A stretch of DNA of 56,159 nt from Calditrichota bacterium. Lineage in GTDB: Bacteria; Calditrichota; Calditrichia; Calditrichales; J004. The stretch is from contig JAJRVW010000014.1 of NCBI GenBank assembly GCA_024277115.1, forward strand, positions 1 through 56,159. The letters are read 5' to 3'. The notes beneath the pieces were generated by a model. The model saw nothing but the letters and a program-made list of their open reading frames with translations. It ran no database searches and was not told the DNA's origin. Made by a program: the position numbers and the translations under genes. Below, one piece after another: positions 42,020-51,190 of this stretch; position 1 is the stretch's first letter, and every line of letters starts with the position of its first letter.

Positions 42020-43315
42020 ATGTCACAGATTATAAAAATAAAAGATGTTGCGCAGTATCTTGATCAGGAAGTTACTTTTCAAGGCTGGTTATATAATAAA
42101 CGCTCCAGTGGCAAGCTGCGTTTTTTGCTCGTCCGGGATGGCTCGGAAACGATTCAATGTGTTGTATTTAAAGGTGATGTACCGGAAGAGATTTTTGATG
42201 ATGCAACTAAATTGACCCAGGAGAGCGCGCTAAGAATTACAGGCGTTATAGCAAAAGATGAACGCTCTGCCCTTGGTTATGAAATGCAGGTAAAAGGGCT
42301 CGAGATTGTCAGCCTTGCCGATGAATATCCAATTACTAAAAAAGAGCATGGTACTGATTTTTTAATGGACCACCGCCATCTTTGGCTCCGTTCATCGCGG
42401 CAGCATGCCATCATCCGCATACGGCATGAGATAATACGTTCTGCGCGGGAGTTTTTTGATGACAGGGGATTTACCCTTGTTGATACGCCTATTTTCACAC
42501 CCAATGCCGCAGAGGGCACAACCAATTTATTTGAGACAGATTATTTTGATGAAAAGGCTTATCTGGCGCAAAGTGGCCAACTTTATGGTGAAGCTGCCGC
42601 TATGGCCTTTGGTGATATTTATTGTTTTGGGCCAACGTTTCGTGCAGAAAAATCTAAAACACGCAGGCATCTTACGGAGTTTTGGATGATCGAGCCGGAA
42701 ATGGCTTTTTGTGATCTTGAAAAAGATATGCAGGTTGCCGAAGAATTTATTACGCATATTGTAAAAAGCGTGTTAAAGAACCGGCGAAATGAATTGGTCA
42801 TTTTGGAACGTGATATTGAAAAATTAGAAAAAATTGAAGCGCCGTTTCCAAAAATCCATTATGATGATGCCGTTGAGATTTTAAAGAAGAATAATATAGA
42901 TTTTGAATACGGCGGTGATTTTGGTGGAACGGATGAAACTGTCATTTCAGAACAATTTGACCGGCCGGTTATTGTACATCGCTATCCGGCAGCCGTTAAA
43001 GCATTTTATATGAAGCGGGATGATAAAAATCCTGATTTGGCCTTGGCGATGGATATGCTTGCGCCCGAGGGATATGGTGAAATTATAGGTGGTTCTCAGC
43101 GTGAAGATGACCATCAGGTGTTATTGGACCGGGTAAAAGAACATAATTTACCCGAAAAAGCTTTTGCCTGGTATTTGGATATACGGAAATATGGTAGCGT
43201 ACCACACGCCGGTTTTGGTTTGGGAATTGAACGAACCGTTTCCTGGATTTGTGGATTGAACCATGTGCGGGAAACAATTCCTTTTCCACGATTTATGAAC
43301 CGTTTATACCCTTAA
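42020..43315 (+). CDS. asnS: Asparagine-tRNA ligase AsnS
   Basis: AsnS charges tRNA-Asn. The 431-residue class IIb synthetase has an N-terminal OB fold for the anticodon ([23 protein letters not shown]), the linker [17 protein letters not shown] typical of AsnRS, motif 2 [24 protein letters not shown], and the C-terminal motif 3 [15 protein letters not shown]. The length and the DHRHLWLR segment separate it from aspartyl-tRNA synthetases. TAGGAATG precedes the ATG. The acylphosphatase gene starts two bases after the stop. Confidence 0.96.
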   Translation: MSQIIKIKDVAQYLDQEVTFQGWLYNKRSSGKLRFLLVRDGSETIQCVVFKGDVPEEIFDDATKLTQESALRITGVIAKDERSALGYEMQVKGLEIVSLADEYPITKKEHGTDFLMDHRHLWLRSSRQHAIIRIRHEIIRSAREFFDDRGFTLVDTPIFTPNAAEGTTNLFETDYFDEKAYLAQSGQLYGEAAAMAFGDIYCFGPTFRAEKSKTRRHLTEFWMIEPEMAFCDLEKDMQVAEEFITHIVKSVLKNRRNELVILERDIEKLEKIEAPFPKIHYDDAVEILKKNNIDFEYGGDFGGTDETVISEQFDRPVIVHRYPAAVKAFYMKRDDKNPDLALAMDMLAPEGYGEIIGGSQREDDHQVLLDRVKEHNLPEKAFAWYLDIRKYGSVPHAGFGLGIERTVSWICGLNHVRETIPFPRFMNRLYP

Positions 43316-43317
43316 AA

Positions 43318-43599
43318 ATGAGAACAATAGTTGCCTATAAATATATTGTTTCTGGCCGTGTTCAAGGTGTGGGTTTTAGGTGGTTTGTGCAATAACAGGC
43401 ACACGAACTGAACATTAAGGGAACTGTTAAAAATTTGATTAATGGCGATGTGGAAATAATCGCACAGGGCGACATTTCTACTTTGGAGGATTTTAAATCC
43501 CGGGTAAGAAAAGGACCTGCATTATCACGTGTCGATACAATCAAAGAAATTAGCGAAGATATAAATAATCTGTTGCAAAATTTTAAAGTATTGGTTTAA
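43318..43599 (+). pseudogene. Acylphosphatase interrupted by one in-frame TAA
   Basis: Acylphosphatases hydrolyse small acyl-phosphates. The frame starts at ATG 43318 with YKYIVSGRVQGVGFRWFVQ, which includes the family motif GRVQGVGFR with the catalytic Arg. TAA at 43393-43395 (codon 26) follows. The same frame continues QAHELNIKGTVKNLINGDVE, the expected second motif with the catalytic Asn in KGTVKNL, to TAA at 43597-43599. Read through, the length is 93 positions, as in the family. Gln, Lys or Glu codons are one base from TAA; Glu or Lys is usual at this position. It lies between asnS and apt with gaps of two and three bases. Confidence 0.85.
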
Positions 43600-43602
43600 A
43601 AT

Positions 43603-44124
43603 ATGTCTATTGATAGTATAAAAAATGCAATTCGGGATGTATATGATTTTCCAAAAAAAGGTATTGTTTTTAAAGATATTACACCCATTTTACAAGATGC
43701 TGAACTATTTCATCATACAATAGATATTCTTGCCGAAAAATGTAAACAATGGAATCCGGCATATATTTGCGGGGTTGAGTCACGCGGTTTTATTTTTGGC
43801 GCTGCCATCGCTTATAAATTAGGGCTTAGTTTTGTACCAATTCGGAAGCCGGGAAAACTGCCTGCCGAGACCTTTGTAATGGAATATAATTTGGAGTATG
43901 GCTCTAGTAAGCTGGAAATACACAAAGATTCTTTTAAGCCGAATGCCCAGGTTGTAATTGTCGATGATTTGCTCGCAACCGGTGGCACTGCAAAAGCTTC
44001 TGTTAATTTGGTAGAAATGTGTGGTGCAAATGTACTGGGTTTACTTTTTCTTGTGGAGCTGGCCTTTCTTGAAGGGCGGAAAGATTTGACCAACTATGAG
44101 ATAGAAGCACTTATAGACTACTAA
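43603..44124 (+). CDS. apt: Adenine phosphoribosyltransferase
   Basis: Apt salvages adenine to AMP using PRPP. The 173-residue protein has the standard N-terminus IKNAIRDVYDFPKKGIVFKDITPIL, the central GVESRGFIFGAAIAYKLG with the adenine-site residues, RKPGKLP, and the PRPP loop VVIVDDLLATGGTAKA (about 116-131). Length and motifs are complete. It begins three bases after the acylphosphatase stop. Confidence 0.97.
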   Translation: MSIDSIKNAIRDVYDFPKKGIVFKDITPILQDAELFHHTIDILAEKCKQWNPAYICGVESRGFIFGAAIAYKLGLSFVPIRKPGKLPAETFVMEYNLEYGSSKLEIHKDSFKPNAQVVIVDDLLATGGTAKASVNLVEMCGANVLGLLFLVELAFLEGRKDLTNYEIEALIDY

Positions 44125-44144
44125 ATAATTTTTTAGGAAATTTT

Positions 44145-45281
44145 ATGAGAAAATTAATTTTAATAACTTTTGGTATCGTTTTGCTTAGTCTTTCACAGCT
44201 TCACGCAGGCAGTGATTGGTTTCGACAATATAATCAAGGCCTTAAAGCGATGAAAAAAGGTAATTATGAATTGGCGGTAAATAAGTTTAAAAAGGCAATT
44301 CTTGATAAGAAAGATGACAGTCGTAAAATTCGTACCTATGGTATGCACTTTATAAAGTATTTTCCCAATAGGGAGCTGGGTATTTCCTATTATAAGCTTG
44401 GTCAAAACAAAAAGGCGCTTTATCACCTCAATTTATCCATGAAAATGGAGCCTAGCAAACGGGCCAAACAGTTTATCCGGAAAATAGCCGGAAGTGATTC
44501 TCCGCCAATAACGGATTTAAAAGATGTAGACCCCGAGAATCCAAAAGATCCCAATAAAAAAATGATTGTTGGGAAAAGGACAATAAAACTGATTGGTGAG
44601 CGGATGAGTGTTGCTGTATTACCATTTGAAAACAAAGGGGCAAGCCATGATTTGGGCGAAATAATCCTCGATAAAATGATTACGGCCCTTTTTAACCAGG
44701 AACGGTTTAAGGTGATAGAGCGTACCCAGCTAAATAAAATTCTTGAAGAACAACAATTGGGCTTGACCGGTATAATCTACGCATCTTCTGCTGCCGAACT
44801 TGGTAAGGGTATTGGTGTAGATGCAATCATTATGGGATCCGTCGCGGCAACAAAATCGGGTTCAATTAGTATTGACGCACGGGCGATTGACACGGAATCG
44901 GCAACCATTATTGTGGCACATGATGCTTATTCTGGAAGCGCGGATGTTTTAAGCGTGAAGAATACAGTAGAAAACCTGGCTAATAAATTTACGCAGAGCT
45001 TACCGCTTGTAGACGGTACAGTAATCCAGGTGAATACAGATGGCACAATTTTATTGGATGGCGGCCGAATGGCCGGGTTAAAAAAGGGGCTTAAGTGTAT
45101 CATTTATAAAGAAGGCCCAGAATTAAAACATCCTATTACAGGTGAAATATTAGGTAGAAAAACAACGATACTAGGAGAAGCATTGGTTGTTGAATCCTTA
45201 GCAAAATTTTCTACGGCAAAAGTAATTACCCTTACACAGGGAGAGCAAATTGCTTTGGGGGACAAGTTTTTAACAAAATGA
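44145..45281 (+). CDS. Secreted TPR protein with CsgG-like domain
   Basis: The 378-residue protein has a signal peptide (cleavage near residue 21, LHAGS) and no lipobox. Residues 25-115 hold TPR-like helices (YNQGLKAMKKGNYELAVNKF, GISYYKLGQNKKALYHL). From about 150 the protein resembles CsgG/TolB-N type domains: MSVAVLPFENKG, FKVIERTQLNKILEEQQLGLTG, GKGIGVDAIIMGSV. The last 90 residues form a beta-rich tail. CsgG itself is an outer-membrane curli secretion channel, but in FCB bacteria this domain often occurs in periplasmic proteins of unknown role. AGGAAA precedes the ATG. A terminator follows at 45372. Confidence 0.8.
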   Translation: MRKLILITFGIVLLSLSQLHAGSDWFRQYNQGLKAMKKGNYELAVNKFKKAILDKKDDSRKIRTYGMHFIKYFPNRELGISYYKLGQNKKALYHLNLSMKMEPSKRAKQFIRKIAGSDSPPITDLKDVDPENPKDPNKKMIVGKRTIKLIGERMSVAVLPFENKGASHDLGEIILDKMITALFNQERFKVIERTQLNKILEEQQLGLTGIIYASSAAELGKGIGVDAIIMGSVAATKSGSISIDARAIDTESATIIVAHDAYSGSADVLSVKNTVENLANKFTQSLPLVDGTVIQVNTDGTILLDGGRMAGLKKGLKCIIYKEGPELKHPITGEILGRKTTILGEALVVESLAKFSTAKVITLTQGEQIALGDKFLTK

Positions 45282-45371
45282 CTTAGGCAAAATAAAGTGT
45301 TTTCTAATTGTTTTGCAATTCAATAAGAAAAAACATCAAAACTATCGATATAAATTTGAAATAATTTTATG

Positions 45372-45396
45372 GCCGAAGTAAATTCGGCTTTTATTT
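45372..45396 (+). terminator. Terminator between the CsgG-like gene and tRNA-Arg
   Basis: GCCGAA (45372-45377) pairs with TTCGGC (45383-45388) around a five-base loop, followed by TTTTATTTT. It ends two bases before the tRNA, so the tRNA is either transcribed from a promoter overlapping this hairpin or receives read-through. Confidence 0.75.
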
Positions 45397-45397
45397 T

Positions 45398-45470
45398 GCC
45401 CCATTAGCTCAGGCGGATAGAGCGCGGGATTCCTAATCCCGGTGCCCAGGTTCGAGTCCTGGATGGGGCA
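45398..45470 (+). tRNA. tRNA-Arg (anticodon CCT)
   Basis: The 73-base cloverleaf has acceptor arms GCCCCAT and ATGGGGC, D stem GCTC/GAGC, anticodon stem CGGGA/TCCCG with loop TTCCTAA, and T arm CCAGG TTCGAGT CCTGG. All stems are perfectly paired. The anticodon CCT (45432-45434) reads AGG codons. The discriminator base is A and CCA is not encoded. Confidence 0.97.
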
Positions 45471-45576
45471 CTAATTAATAGAAAAACTATAAATAGAATA
45501 CTGAAATCATTTTAATGATATTTGCGATACCCAAAAGCATATATTTTTAAAAGGTAGATAAACGAAAGGAACTAAA

Positions 45577-46257
45577 ATGCTTAAGCCACAAAAAAATAAA
45601 ATTAATAAAAAGGATTTAAAAAAAGACCCCCTTCTTGATGCGTTAATGAAAGGGCAGACCATTTATGATGACCACAAGAACAGCATTATTTATTCTATTA
45701 TAGGGATTGCCGTAGTTGTGTTAGTTGTAATGTGGGGCACAGGCATGATGGAAAAAACCGAAATGGAAGCCGTAAGTTTGCTTGGGAAGGCACAAGTCGA
45801 GTATGATCAATTTAATTATAACAAGGCACGTAACTTTCTCAATGTATTGAATAGTGATTATTCTGGGACGGATGCAGCACTCCAAGGAATATTTTTATTG
45901 GCAAATTTGAATTTTAATGAAAAGAAATATGCAGAAGCCAAAGAATTGTTTATTGAATTTACAAATTCATATTCAGGCTCGGCCCTGCTAAAATCTTCCG
46001 GATATGCCGGCATAGCTGCAAGTTTGGAAACTGAAAAGGATTACAAAGGTGCAGCGGAATATTATAAGAAGGCCTCTGCAGCAGCCGGAGAACTGATACA
46101 GGCGGCCGAATACTTATATCTTGCCGGAGTTAATTATCAGGCCGCAGGTGAGCAAGAGCTGGCCCGGACTTCATTTCAGCAAGTAATTGACGCATATCCG
46201 GATTCACCCAAAAAATATGACGCACAAACAAAAATAATTCTTTTAGCAGCAAAATAA
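45577..46257 (+). CDS. YfgM-like TPR protein with one membrane helix
   Basis: The 226-residue protein has a charged cytosolic N-terminus, one membrane helix (about residues 38-54, IIYSIIGIAVVVLVVMW), and periplasmic TPR repeats (YDQFNYNKARNFLNVL, KKYAEAKELFIEF, AGEQELARTSFQQVI). This layout matches YfgM/TPR_21 proteins, which associate with SecYEG and periplasmic chaperones in E. coli. Assignment to that role is by architecture only. AAGGAA precedes the ATG. Its stop overlaps the argD start (TAATG). Confidence 0.8.
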   Translation: MLKPQKNKINKKDLKKDPLLDALMKGQTIYDDHKNSIIYSIIGIAVVVLVVMWGTGMMEKTEMEAVSLLGKAQVEYDQFNYNKARNFLNVLNSDYSGTDAALQGIFLLANLNFNEKKYAEAKELFIEFTNSYSGSALLKSSGYAGIAASLETEKDYKGAAEYYKKASAAAGELIQAAEYLYLAGVNYQAAGEQELARTSFQQVIDAYPDSPKKYDAQTKIILLAAK

Positions 46258-47438
46258 TGGATTTTTTAGAAGACGCATCGAAATATTTTCTGGATGTTTA
46301 TAAACGTATTCCTATTAAAGTTACACATGGCGAAGGCGTTTGGCTTTATGCGGATGACGGACAAAAATATCTGGATTTGCTTGCGGGAATTGCCGTCAAT
46401 GCTTTGGGTTATAATCATCCAATAATAAAAAATGCAATTTTATCACAGCTCGATAAAAACTTACATTTGAGCAATTTTTTTGTTCAGGACATTCATGTTC
46501 AATTGGCAAAAAAATTATTAGAACTAACGCCATTTGAAAAAATTTTCTTTTCGAACAGCGGTACCGAGGCAATTGAGGGTTTACTTAAAATTGTAAAAAA
46601 ATGGGGCAATCAAAATAAAAAATCTAAGATTCTTACGTTTGAAGGTAGTTTCCATGGTCGAACGCTCGGCGCGGCCACACTTACTGGTCAGGAAAAATAT
46701 CGAAAGAATTTTTTACCATTATTACCAAATGTAGAATATGTAGCCTTTAATGATTCCGTCGCCCTTCAAGACGTAATCGATGAAGAAACGTGTGCAGTCT
46801 TTTTTGAAGGGATTTCGGGAGAAGGTGGAATAAGGGAAATTTCTTCTGAAATGTTAAATGTATTAGAAGAAGGCCGTAAAAAGTATAATTTCTTAATAAT
46901 TGCCGATGAAATTCAAACAGGAGTCGGACGTACAGGTCTCTTTTACAATTTTGAGCGATATAATTTTATTCCCGATGCGATAGCAACCGCAAAAGGTTTA
47001 GGTGGCGGATTGCCGCTTGGCGCATTTCTTGTTTCGGAAAAATTAGCCCATGTTTTGGATATCGGCGAACATGGAACAACCTATGGCGGAAACCCATTGG
47101 CCTGTGCCAGTGGCCTGGCAACGGTTCAATTTGTTAGTGATAAAAAATTTCTGAACGATATTGCCACGAAGGGTTTATATTTTAAAAATGCCCTGGAAGG
47201 ATTAAAGCAAAAGTATCCGGGAATTATAAAGGAAGTGCGTGGCAAAGGACTTATGCTTGGTGTTGAGCTTCATCGTTCAGGTTTGGAAATTATGAACTTA
47301 GCGCGTAAAAATAATTTAATTTTTAATGTAGCCGGAGGTGGAAGCGTTTTACGGTTTGTTCCGCCATTAATAATTGAAAAAGAACAGATAGCCCAGGCCA
47401 TAGAGATTTTAGATTTAGTTTTTTCACAAATAAACTAA
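46257..47438 (+). CDS. argD: Acetylornithine aminotransferase ArgD
   Basis: ArgD is a class III PLP aminotransferase converting N-acetylglutamate semialdehyde to N-acetylornithine in arginine synthesis. The 393-residue protein has GEGVWLYADDGQKYLDLLAG, FFSNSGTEAIEG, EGSFHGRT, the PLP Asp in LIIADEIQTGVGRTG, and the Schiff-base Lys246 in TAKGLGGGLPLGA. Succinyldiaminopimelate or other omega-amino acid activity cannot be excluded without neighbours; no other arg genes are in the window. The start shares its A with the upstream TAA. Confidence 0.93.
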   Translation: MDFLEDASKYFLDVYKRIPIKVTHGEGVWLYADDGQKYLDLLAGIAVNALGYNHPIIKNAILSQLDKNLHLSNFFVQDIHVQLAKKLLELTPFEKIFFSNSGTEAIEGLLKIVKKWGNQNKKSKILTFEGSFHGRTLGAATLTGQEKYRKNFLPLLPNVEYVAFNDSVALQDVIDEETCAVFFEGISGEGGIREISSEMLNVLEEGRKKYNFLIIADEIQTGVGRTGLFYNFERYNFIPDAIATAKGLGGGLPLGAFLVSEKLAHVLDIGEHGTTYGGNPLACASGLATVQFVSDKKFLNDIATKGLYFKNALEGLKQKYPGIIKEVRGKGLMLGVELHRSGLEIMNLARKNNLIFNVAGGGSVLRFVPPLIIEKEQIAQAIEILDLVFSQIN

Positions 47439-47462
47439 CATAAATTAATACGGGAATATTCA

Positions 47463-48443
47463 TTGTTAAATGATTATCTCTTCATAGGTTCAACTTTTTT
47501 TTTATTGCTAATACCAATAATCTTATACTTCTTAACACAAAATTCTGCTAATATCCAACGCGTATTAACTCAGCAAAACCCTACGGATGATAAAAAATTA
47601 CAGATATACTACGCACGTTTTCACATTTTATTCAAAATAGTTATTATTTCGACAATAGTGTTTTCACTTGTACAGCTTGTTGCCCTGACAATTGTTAACT
47701 ATGATGCAATTAATTCAGATAAATTAATAAAAGTTGACCTTGTCATATTTTTATTAACTACCCTTCAATTTATATTTGCACTTTCTAACTTAGTTTTAAT
47801 CATATTTTCATTTTTATATTTCAGGTTAAAGCCTTCGTTTAGGCATCCCTTTATTCAGAGATATTTTTTTTACTTTTCGTTGGTGTTCATTGTCAGCCAA
47901 CTAAGTGCAATAGTATATTATTTTTTAATTAACTCAGGTTTTGTATTACCAGAATTATTGACCTATTCTATTTCCAACACTTCGAATGGTTTCATCCCAT
48001 TTGATTATTATGTATATGTGGCTCTGTTTATTTTATTTGTGATTTTTAATATTACATATCGGCGTTTTGTGAAAAATAGAAATTCAAAATCTTCCAGAAT
48101 ATATTTAATAACACACCTGCTTACATTTTTTGTCTTTGGGATTATCTTATACAATTTTGGGATAAAGTATTTTGATATTGTAAATGCATCAAATATTAAA
48201 CTTCTAATTTTTCATTATAGAACATATTTTATTGGCCTTATATTAATCTATTTATTTTTACTCTCATTTTACGGGATTATTTTTTCCGTTTTTATTTATC
48301 AAAAAAAAGCTCAATTTATCGGTTCACAATTTTCTATTAGCTACACCTTAAAACTTGCAAGAATTAATTATTTAGGCTCTCTGGCTTTATTTATACTAAT
48401 AAACTTGCCATGGATCCTTATTGAGTACTATAGTTATTTTTGA
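47463..48443 (+). CDS. Unknown multi-pass membrane protein
   Basis: The 326-residue protein starts at TTG 47463 with no clear ribosome binding site. It has about eight or nine hydrophobic segments, for example LFIGSTFFLLLIPIILYFLT near the N-terminus and LALFILINLPWILI near the C-terminus, joined by short basic loops. I recognise no catalytic or transport motif. It is more AT-rich and Phe/Tyr/Ile-rich than its neighbours, as expected for a membrane protein but possibly also a lineage-specific gene. It lies between argD and the sirtuin with short gaps of about 25 bases, so co-transcription is likely. Confidence 0.7.
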   Translation: MLNDYLFIGSTFFLLLIPIILYFLTQNSANIQRVLTQQNPTDDKKLQIYYARFHILFKIVIISTIVFSLVQLVALTIVNYDAINSDKLIKVDLVIFLLTTLQFIFALSNLVLIIFSFLYFRLKPSFRHPFIQRYFFYFSLVFIVSQLSAIVYYFLINSGFVLPELLTYSISNTSNGFIPFDYYVYVALFILFVIFNITYRRFVKNRNSKSSRIYLITHLLTFFVFGIILYNFGIKYFDIVNASNIKLLIFHYRTYFIGLILIYLFLLSFYGIIFSVFIYQKKAQFIGSQFSISYTLKLARINYLGSLALFILINLPWILIEYYSYF

Positions 48444-48470
48444 ACAAAAACAGTATACGGAGTTTAATAA

Positions 48471-49208
48471 ATGTTTTCTGAAAAACTGATTACACGATTA
48501 AAAAATGCCTATACAGTGACGGTACTTACCGGGGCAGGGGTTTCTGCAGAAAGCGGTGTGCCTACATTTCGTGGTAAGGATGGTTTGTGGAATAATCATT
48601 CGGTGGAAAAATTGGCAACTCTGGAGGCTTTGGAAAAAGAGCCGGATTTATTTTGGCAATTTTATAAATGGCGTCGGGAGTTATTAAAAGACATTCGACC
48701 TAATCTTGGGCACTATGCGCTTGTAGATTGTGAAAATTATTTTGAAGAGTTTACACTAATAACCCAAAATGTAGATAATTTACATACAAAAGCAGGTAGC
48801 GCTAATCCAATTGAGCTACACGGAAATATCACCAAAAACAGGTGTACAAACTGTAATGATCTGACACCTGTGAATTGTATTGAAGAGGAAAAAGAAGTTC
48901 CTAAATGTAATAAATGTGGCTCCCTTATAAAACCGGATATAATTTTGTTTGGAGAAGCCTTGTCTCAGCCAGTGTTAGGAAAAGCACAGGAGGCGGCAGC
49001 AGTTTGTGAAGTATTTATATCTATCGGTACTTCAGCTTTGGTTGAACCGGCAGCTTCATTGCCATATATCGCAAAAGGAAATGGTGCCTATTTGGTTGAG
49101 ATTAATCCGGAAAAAACACCTCTCACTGAAAATGTTGATGAAGCGGTTCATCTGGCATCATCGGAAGCATTAACAAATCTTGTAATAATTTTAGACAGGC
49201 TTAGATAA
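48471..49208 (+). CDS. cobB: NAD-dependent protein deacylase (sirtuin, CobB-like)
   Basis: Sirtuins remove acyl groups from lysines while consuming NAD+. The 245-residue protein has VLTGAGVSAESGVPTFRG, TQNVDNLHTKAG, the catalytic His117 in IELHGN, and a zinc site with CTNC and CNKC. The sequence FWQFYKWRREL contains Y-x-x-R, the pair that in class III sirtuins such as CobB and SIRT5 favours succinyl and malonyl lysine. C-terminal motifs ISIGTSALVEPAASLP and VEINPEKTPL are typical. It precedes the TPR lipoprotein by two bases. A possible partner is the acyl-CoA synthetase at 35929, but this is only metabolic inference. Confidence 0.95.
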   Translation: MFSEKLITRLKNAYTVTVLTGAGVSAESGVPTFRGKDGLWNNHSVEKLATLEALEKEPDLFWQFYKWRRELLKDIRPNLGHYALVDCENYFEEFTLITQNVDNLHTKAGSANPIELHGNITKNRCTNCNDLTPVNCIEEEKEVPKCNKCGSLIKPDIILFGEALSQPVLGKAQEAAAVCEVFISIGTSALVEPAASLPYIAKGNGAYLVEINPEKTPLTENVDEAVHLASSEALTNLVIILDRLR

Positions 49209-49210
49209 GA

Positions 49211-51190
49211 ATGAAGCGAATTAAATTTATATTCTTAAGTTTGGTATTTCTGGGAGGATGCGCATATTATAATACTTTCTTTAATGCAGAAGAAAATTAT
49301 AGGCTTGGCTTAGAAAAAAAAGAGAGTAACAGACAGGAAAAGCTACCCGAGTCTATAAAAAAATACTTTAACACATCTATTGCAAAATCATGGAAAGTAA
49401 TTGATTTATATGGTGATAGCAGCACCTGGGCAGACAATGCCTTAATACTTGTAGGGAAATCGTATTACCAACTTGAAGAATATGACAAATCTCAAGAAGT
49501 TCTGGAGCAATTTCTCCAGAAGTACTTGAGGTCCGAGTTGATTCCCGAAGCTGAATTATGGCTGGCAAAAACGTACCTAAAGCAAGAAGACGATGAACAG
49601 GCCTTATCAAAATTTAGTGGTATAATATCGAAAACTGATGATGATGAAATCCGCGCAGAAGCCTTATTTAATATTGGTGAGCTTTATTATAAATCTGAAG
49701 AATACAAAGACGCGATTGAACGGTTCAGTGAATGCATAGAGGCAACTTCAAACTCTGAAAGGGCAGGCAAGGCACAATACAAACTCGCCGATTCATATTA
49801 TCAACTTAAAAACTATGAAGCCGCCATTGAAAATTATGAAGAAGTTTTAAGATACGATCTTCCTATAATCACACAATATGACGCTGTAATTCAGGTTGCC
49901 AACTCATTATTGGAATTAAAAAATTATGAGCGAGCAGAAGAGATTTTACAAACAACGCTAAGGTATCAGCGGTTTAAAAAACAATATGCCATGATTGCAA
50001 CAAAGCTCGCCAATATGATTGAGTTTCAGGGTGATTTAAATTTTGCGATTGAAAAATATAGTGAAGTCCTAAAAAAATATCCCAAGACGGATGGTTCGGC
50101 CCTGGCTGCTTTTTATATGGCACAAATTTATGAGTTTGAATTTGGATTGCTTGATTCGGCAAAGGTTAAATACGACAGGGTTAAAAAAGAGTATAACCGG
50201 TCTGAGTCCGCTGAAGAGGCGTCAAAGCGCTCGCGGATTTTAGCTGACTATCTTAAAATTAAAAAACAACTTCTTAAAGATAAAGATGATATGTATAAAC
50301 TTGAGCATGGCGATTCTTCTCTAGTGGATAGTCTTGTCTCGGGTGTTGATACACTTTTAATTGCTCTGGAAGACACAGTTAACATTCAACCTGCAAGCAA
50401 TGACCGGCAAATTGAGGGGCTCATAAATAAGGCCAAAAAAGATAGCCTAAAGCAAAAAAAGAAAATCAGGGAAAATAAAGTGGCGGTTTCCAGAGACCCT
50501 GAAGTTGTTGAGAAAAGTTTACTAAAAAATGATTTCCGAATGGCTGAGTATTTTTTGGTAAATTACCAACATTATGATAGTGCAAAAGTGGCCTATACCC
50601 ATTTTGTAAATAATTATTCCGATAGCTTACTAATCCCAAAAGCCTATTATTCCCTCTATTATATATCTAAAGATATTGATCAGGATTCTGTTAAAGCAGA
50701 CTCTTTTAAAACCATCATATTAACACAATACCCAAATACAATCTATGGACGTAAACTGTCGGGTAAGACGGTTGTGATCACCGAGCATAACAAAGAGGGT
50801 GCGATTAAAGGAGCATTCCTAAATGCAGAAAAGCTATTTGATCAGAAGAAATACAATCAGGCAATTAGGGCCTACAATACGATTGCAATGCAGGATTCAG
50901 GTTCATCCTGGGCTATAAAATCACGATACGCATCTGCATATTTATATGAAAATTTTATAAAAAATACAGATAGCGCATATGTGAGTTATAGTATACTGGC
51001 AAAAGAATATCCCAAAAGCCCGCAAGGAAAAATTGCACTGTTTAAAATTGCAGAACCGCCAAAAGAAACCGAAGAACAAGTATCCGATTCAACAAAAACT
51101 AAAATAAATATTGATTCTACGCAGATAGATGTAGAGCAAAATATTCCACAAAAGCTTAAAGATTTGCAAGATGCCGCAAAAAAACCATAA
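49211..51190 (+). CDS. Large TPR lipoprotein (BamD-like repeats)
   Basis: The 659-residue protein has a lipoprotein signal with lipobox LGGC and continues [16 protein letters not shown], a start common to FCB-group TPR lipoproteins. There are at least eight TPR or Sel1-like repeats, for example [46 protein letters not shown] and [23 protein letters not shown]. An Asp/Ser-rich linker (about 365-410) separates two TPR blocks. The protein is probably on the periplasmic face of the outer or inner membrane. It overlaps the rlpA-like gene by 20 bases, suggesting joint action at the envelope. It is not a canonical BamD, which is about 250 residues. Confidence 0.85.
   Translation: MKRIKFIFLSLVFLGGCAYYNTFFNAEENYRLGLEKKESNRQEKLPESIKKYFNTSIAKSWKVIDLYGDSSTWADNALILVGKSYYQLEEYDKSQEVLEQFLQKYLRSELIPEAELWLAKTYLKQEDDEQALSKFSGIISKTDDDEIRAEALFNIGELYYKSEEYKDAIERFSECIEATSNSERAGKAQYKLADSYYQLKNYEAAIENYEEVLRYDLPIITQYDAVIQVANSLLELKNYERAEEILQTTLRYQRFKKQYAMIATKLANMIEFQGDLNFAIEKYSEVLKKYPKTDGSALAAFYMAQIYEFEFGLLDSAKVKYDRVKKEYNRSESAEEASKRSRILADYLKIKKQLLKDKDDMYKLEHGDSSLVDSLVSGVDTLLIALEDTVNIQPASNDRQIEGLINKAKKDSLKQKKKIRENKVAVSRDPEVVEKSLLKNDFRMAEYFLVNYQHYDSAKVAYTHFVNNYSDSLLIPKAYYSLYYISKDIDQDSVKADSFKTIILTQYPNTIYGRKLSGKTVVITEHNKEGAIKGAFLNAEKLFDQKKYNQAIRAYNTIAMQDSGSSWAIKSRYASAYLYENFIKNTDSAYVSYSILAKEYPKSPQGKIALFKIAEPPKETEEQVSDSTKTKINIDSTQIDVEQNIPQKLKDLQDAAKKP

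Noticed and set aside
28384-43395. Genome-wide reassignment of TAA and TAG
   Set aside because: Most genes in the window end normally at TAA or TAG (for example smc at TAG and secD at TAA), so a general code change does not fit; only site-specific read-through or error remains.
49211-51190. BamD
   Set aside because: Although it is a TPR lipoprotein, it is more than twice the usual length, with two TPR blocks and a linker, so a BamD label is not justified.
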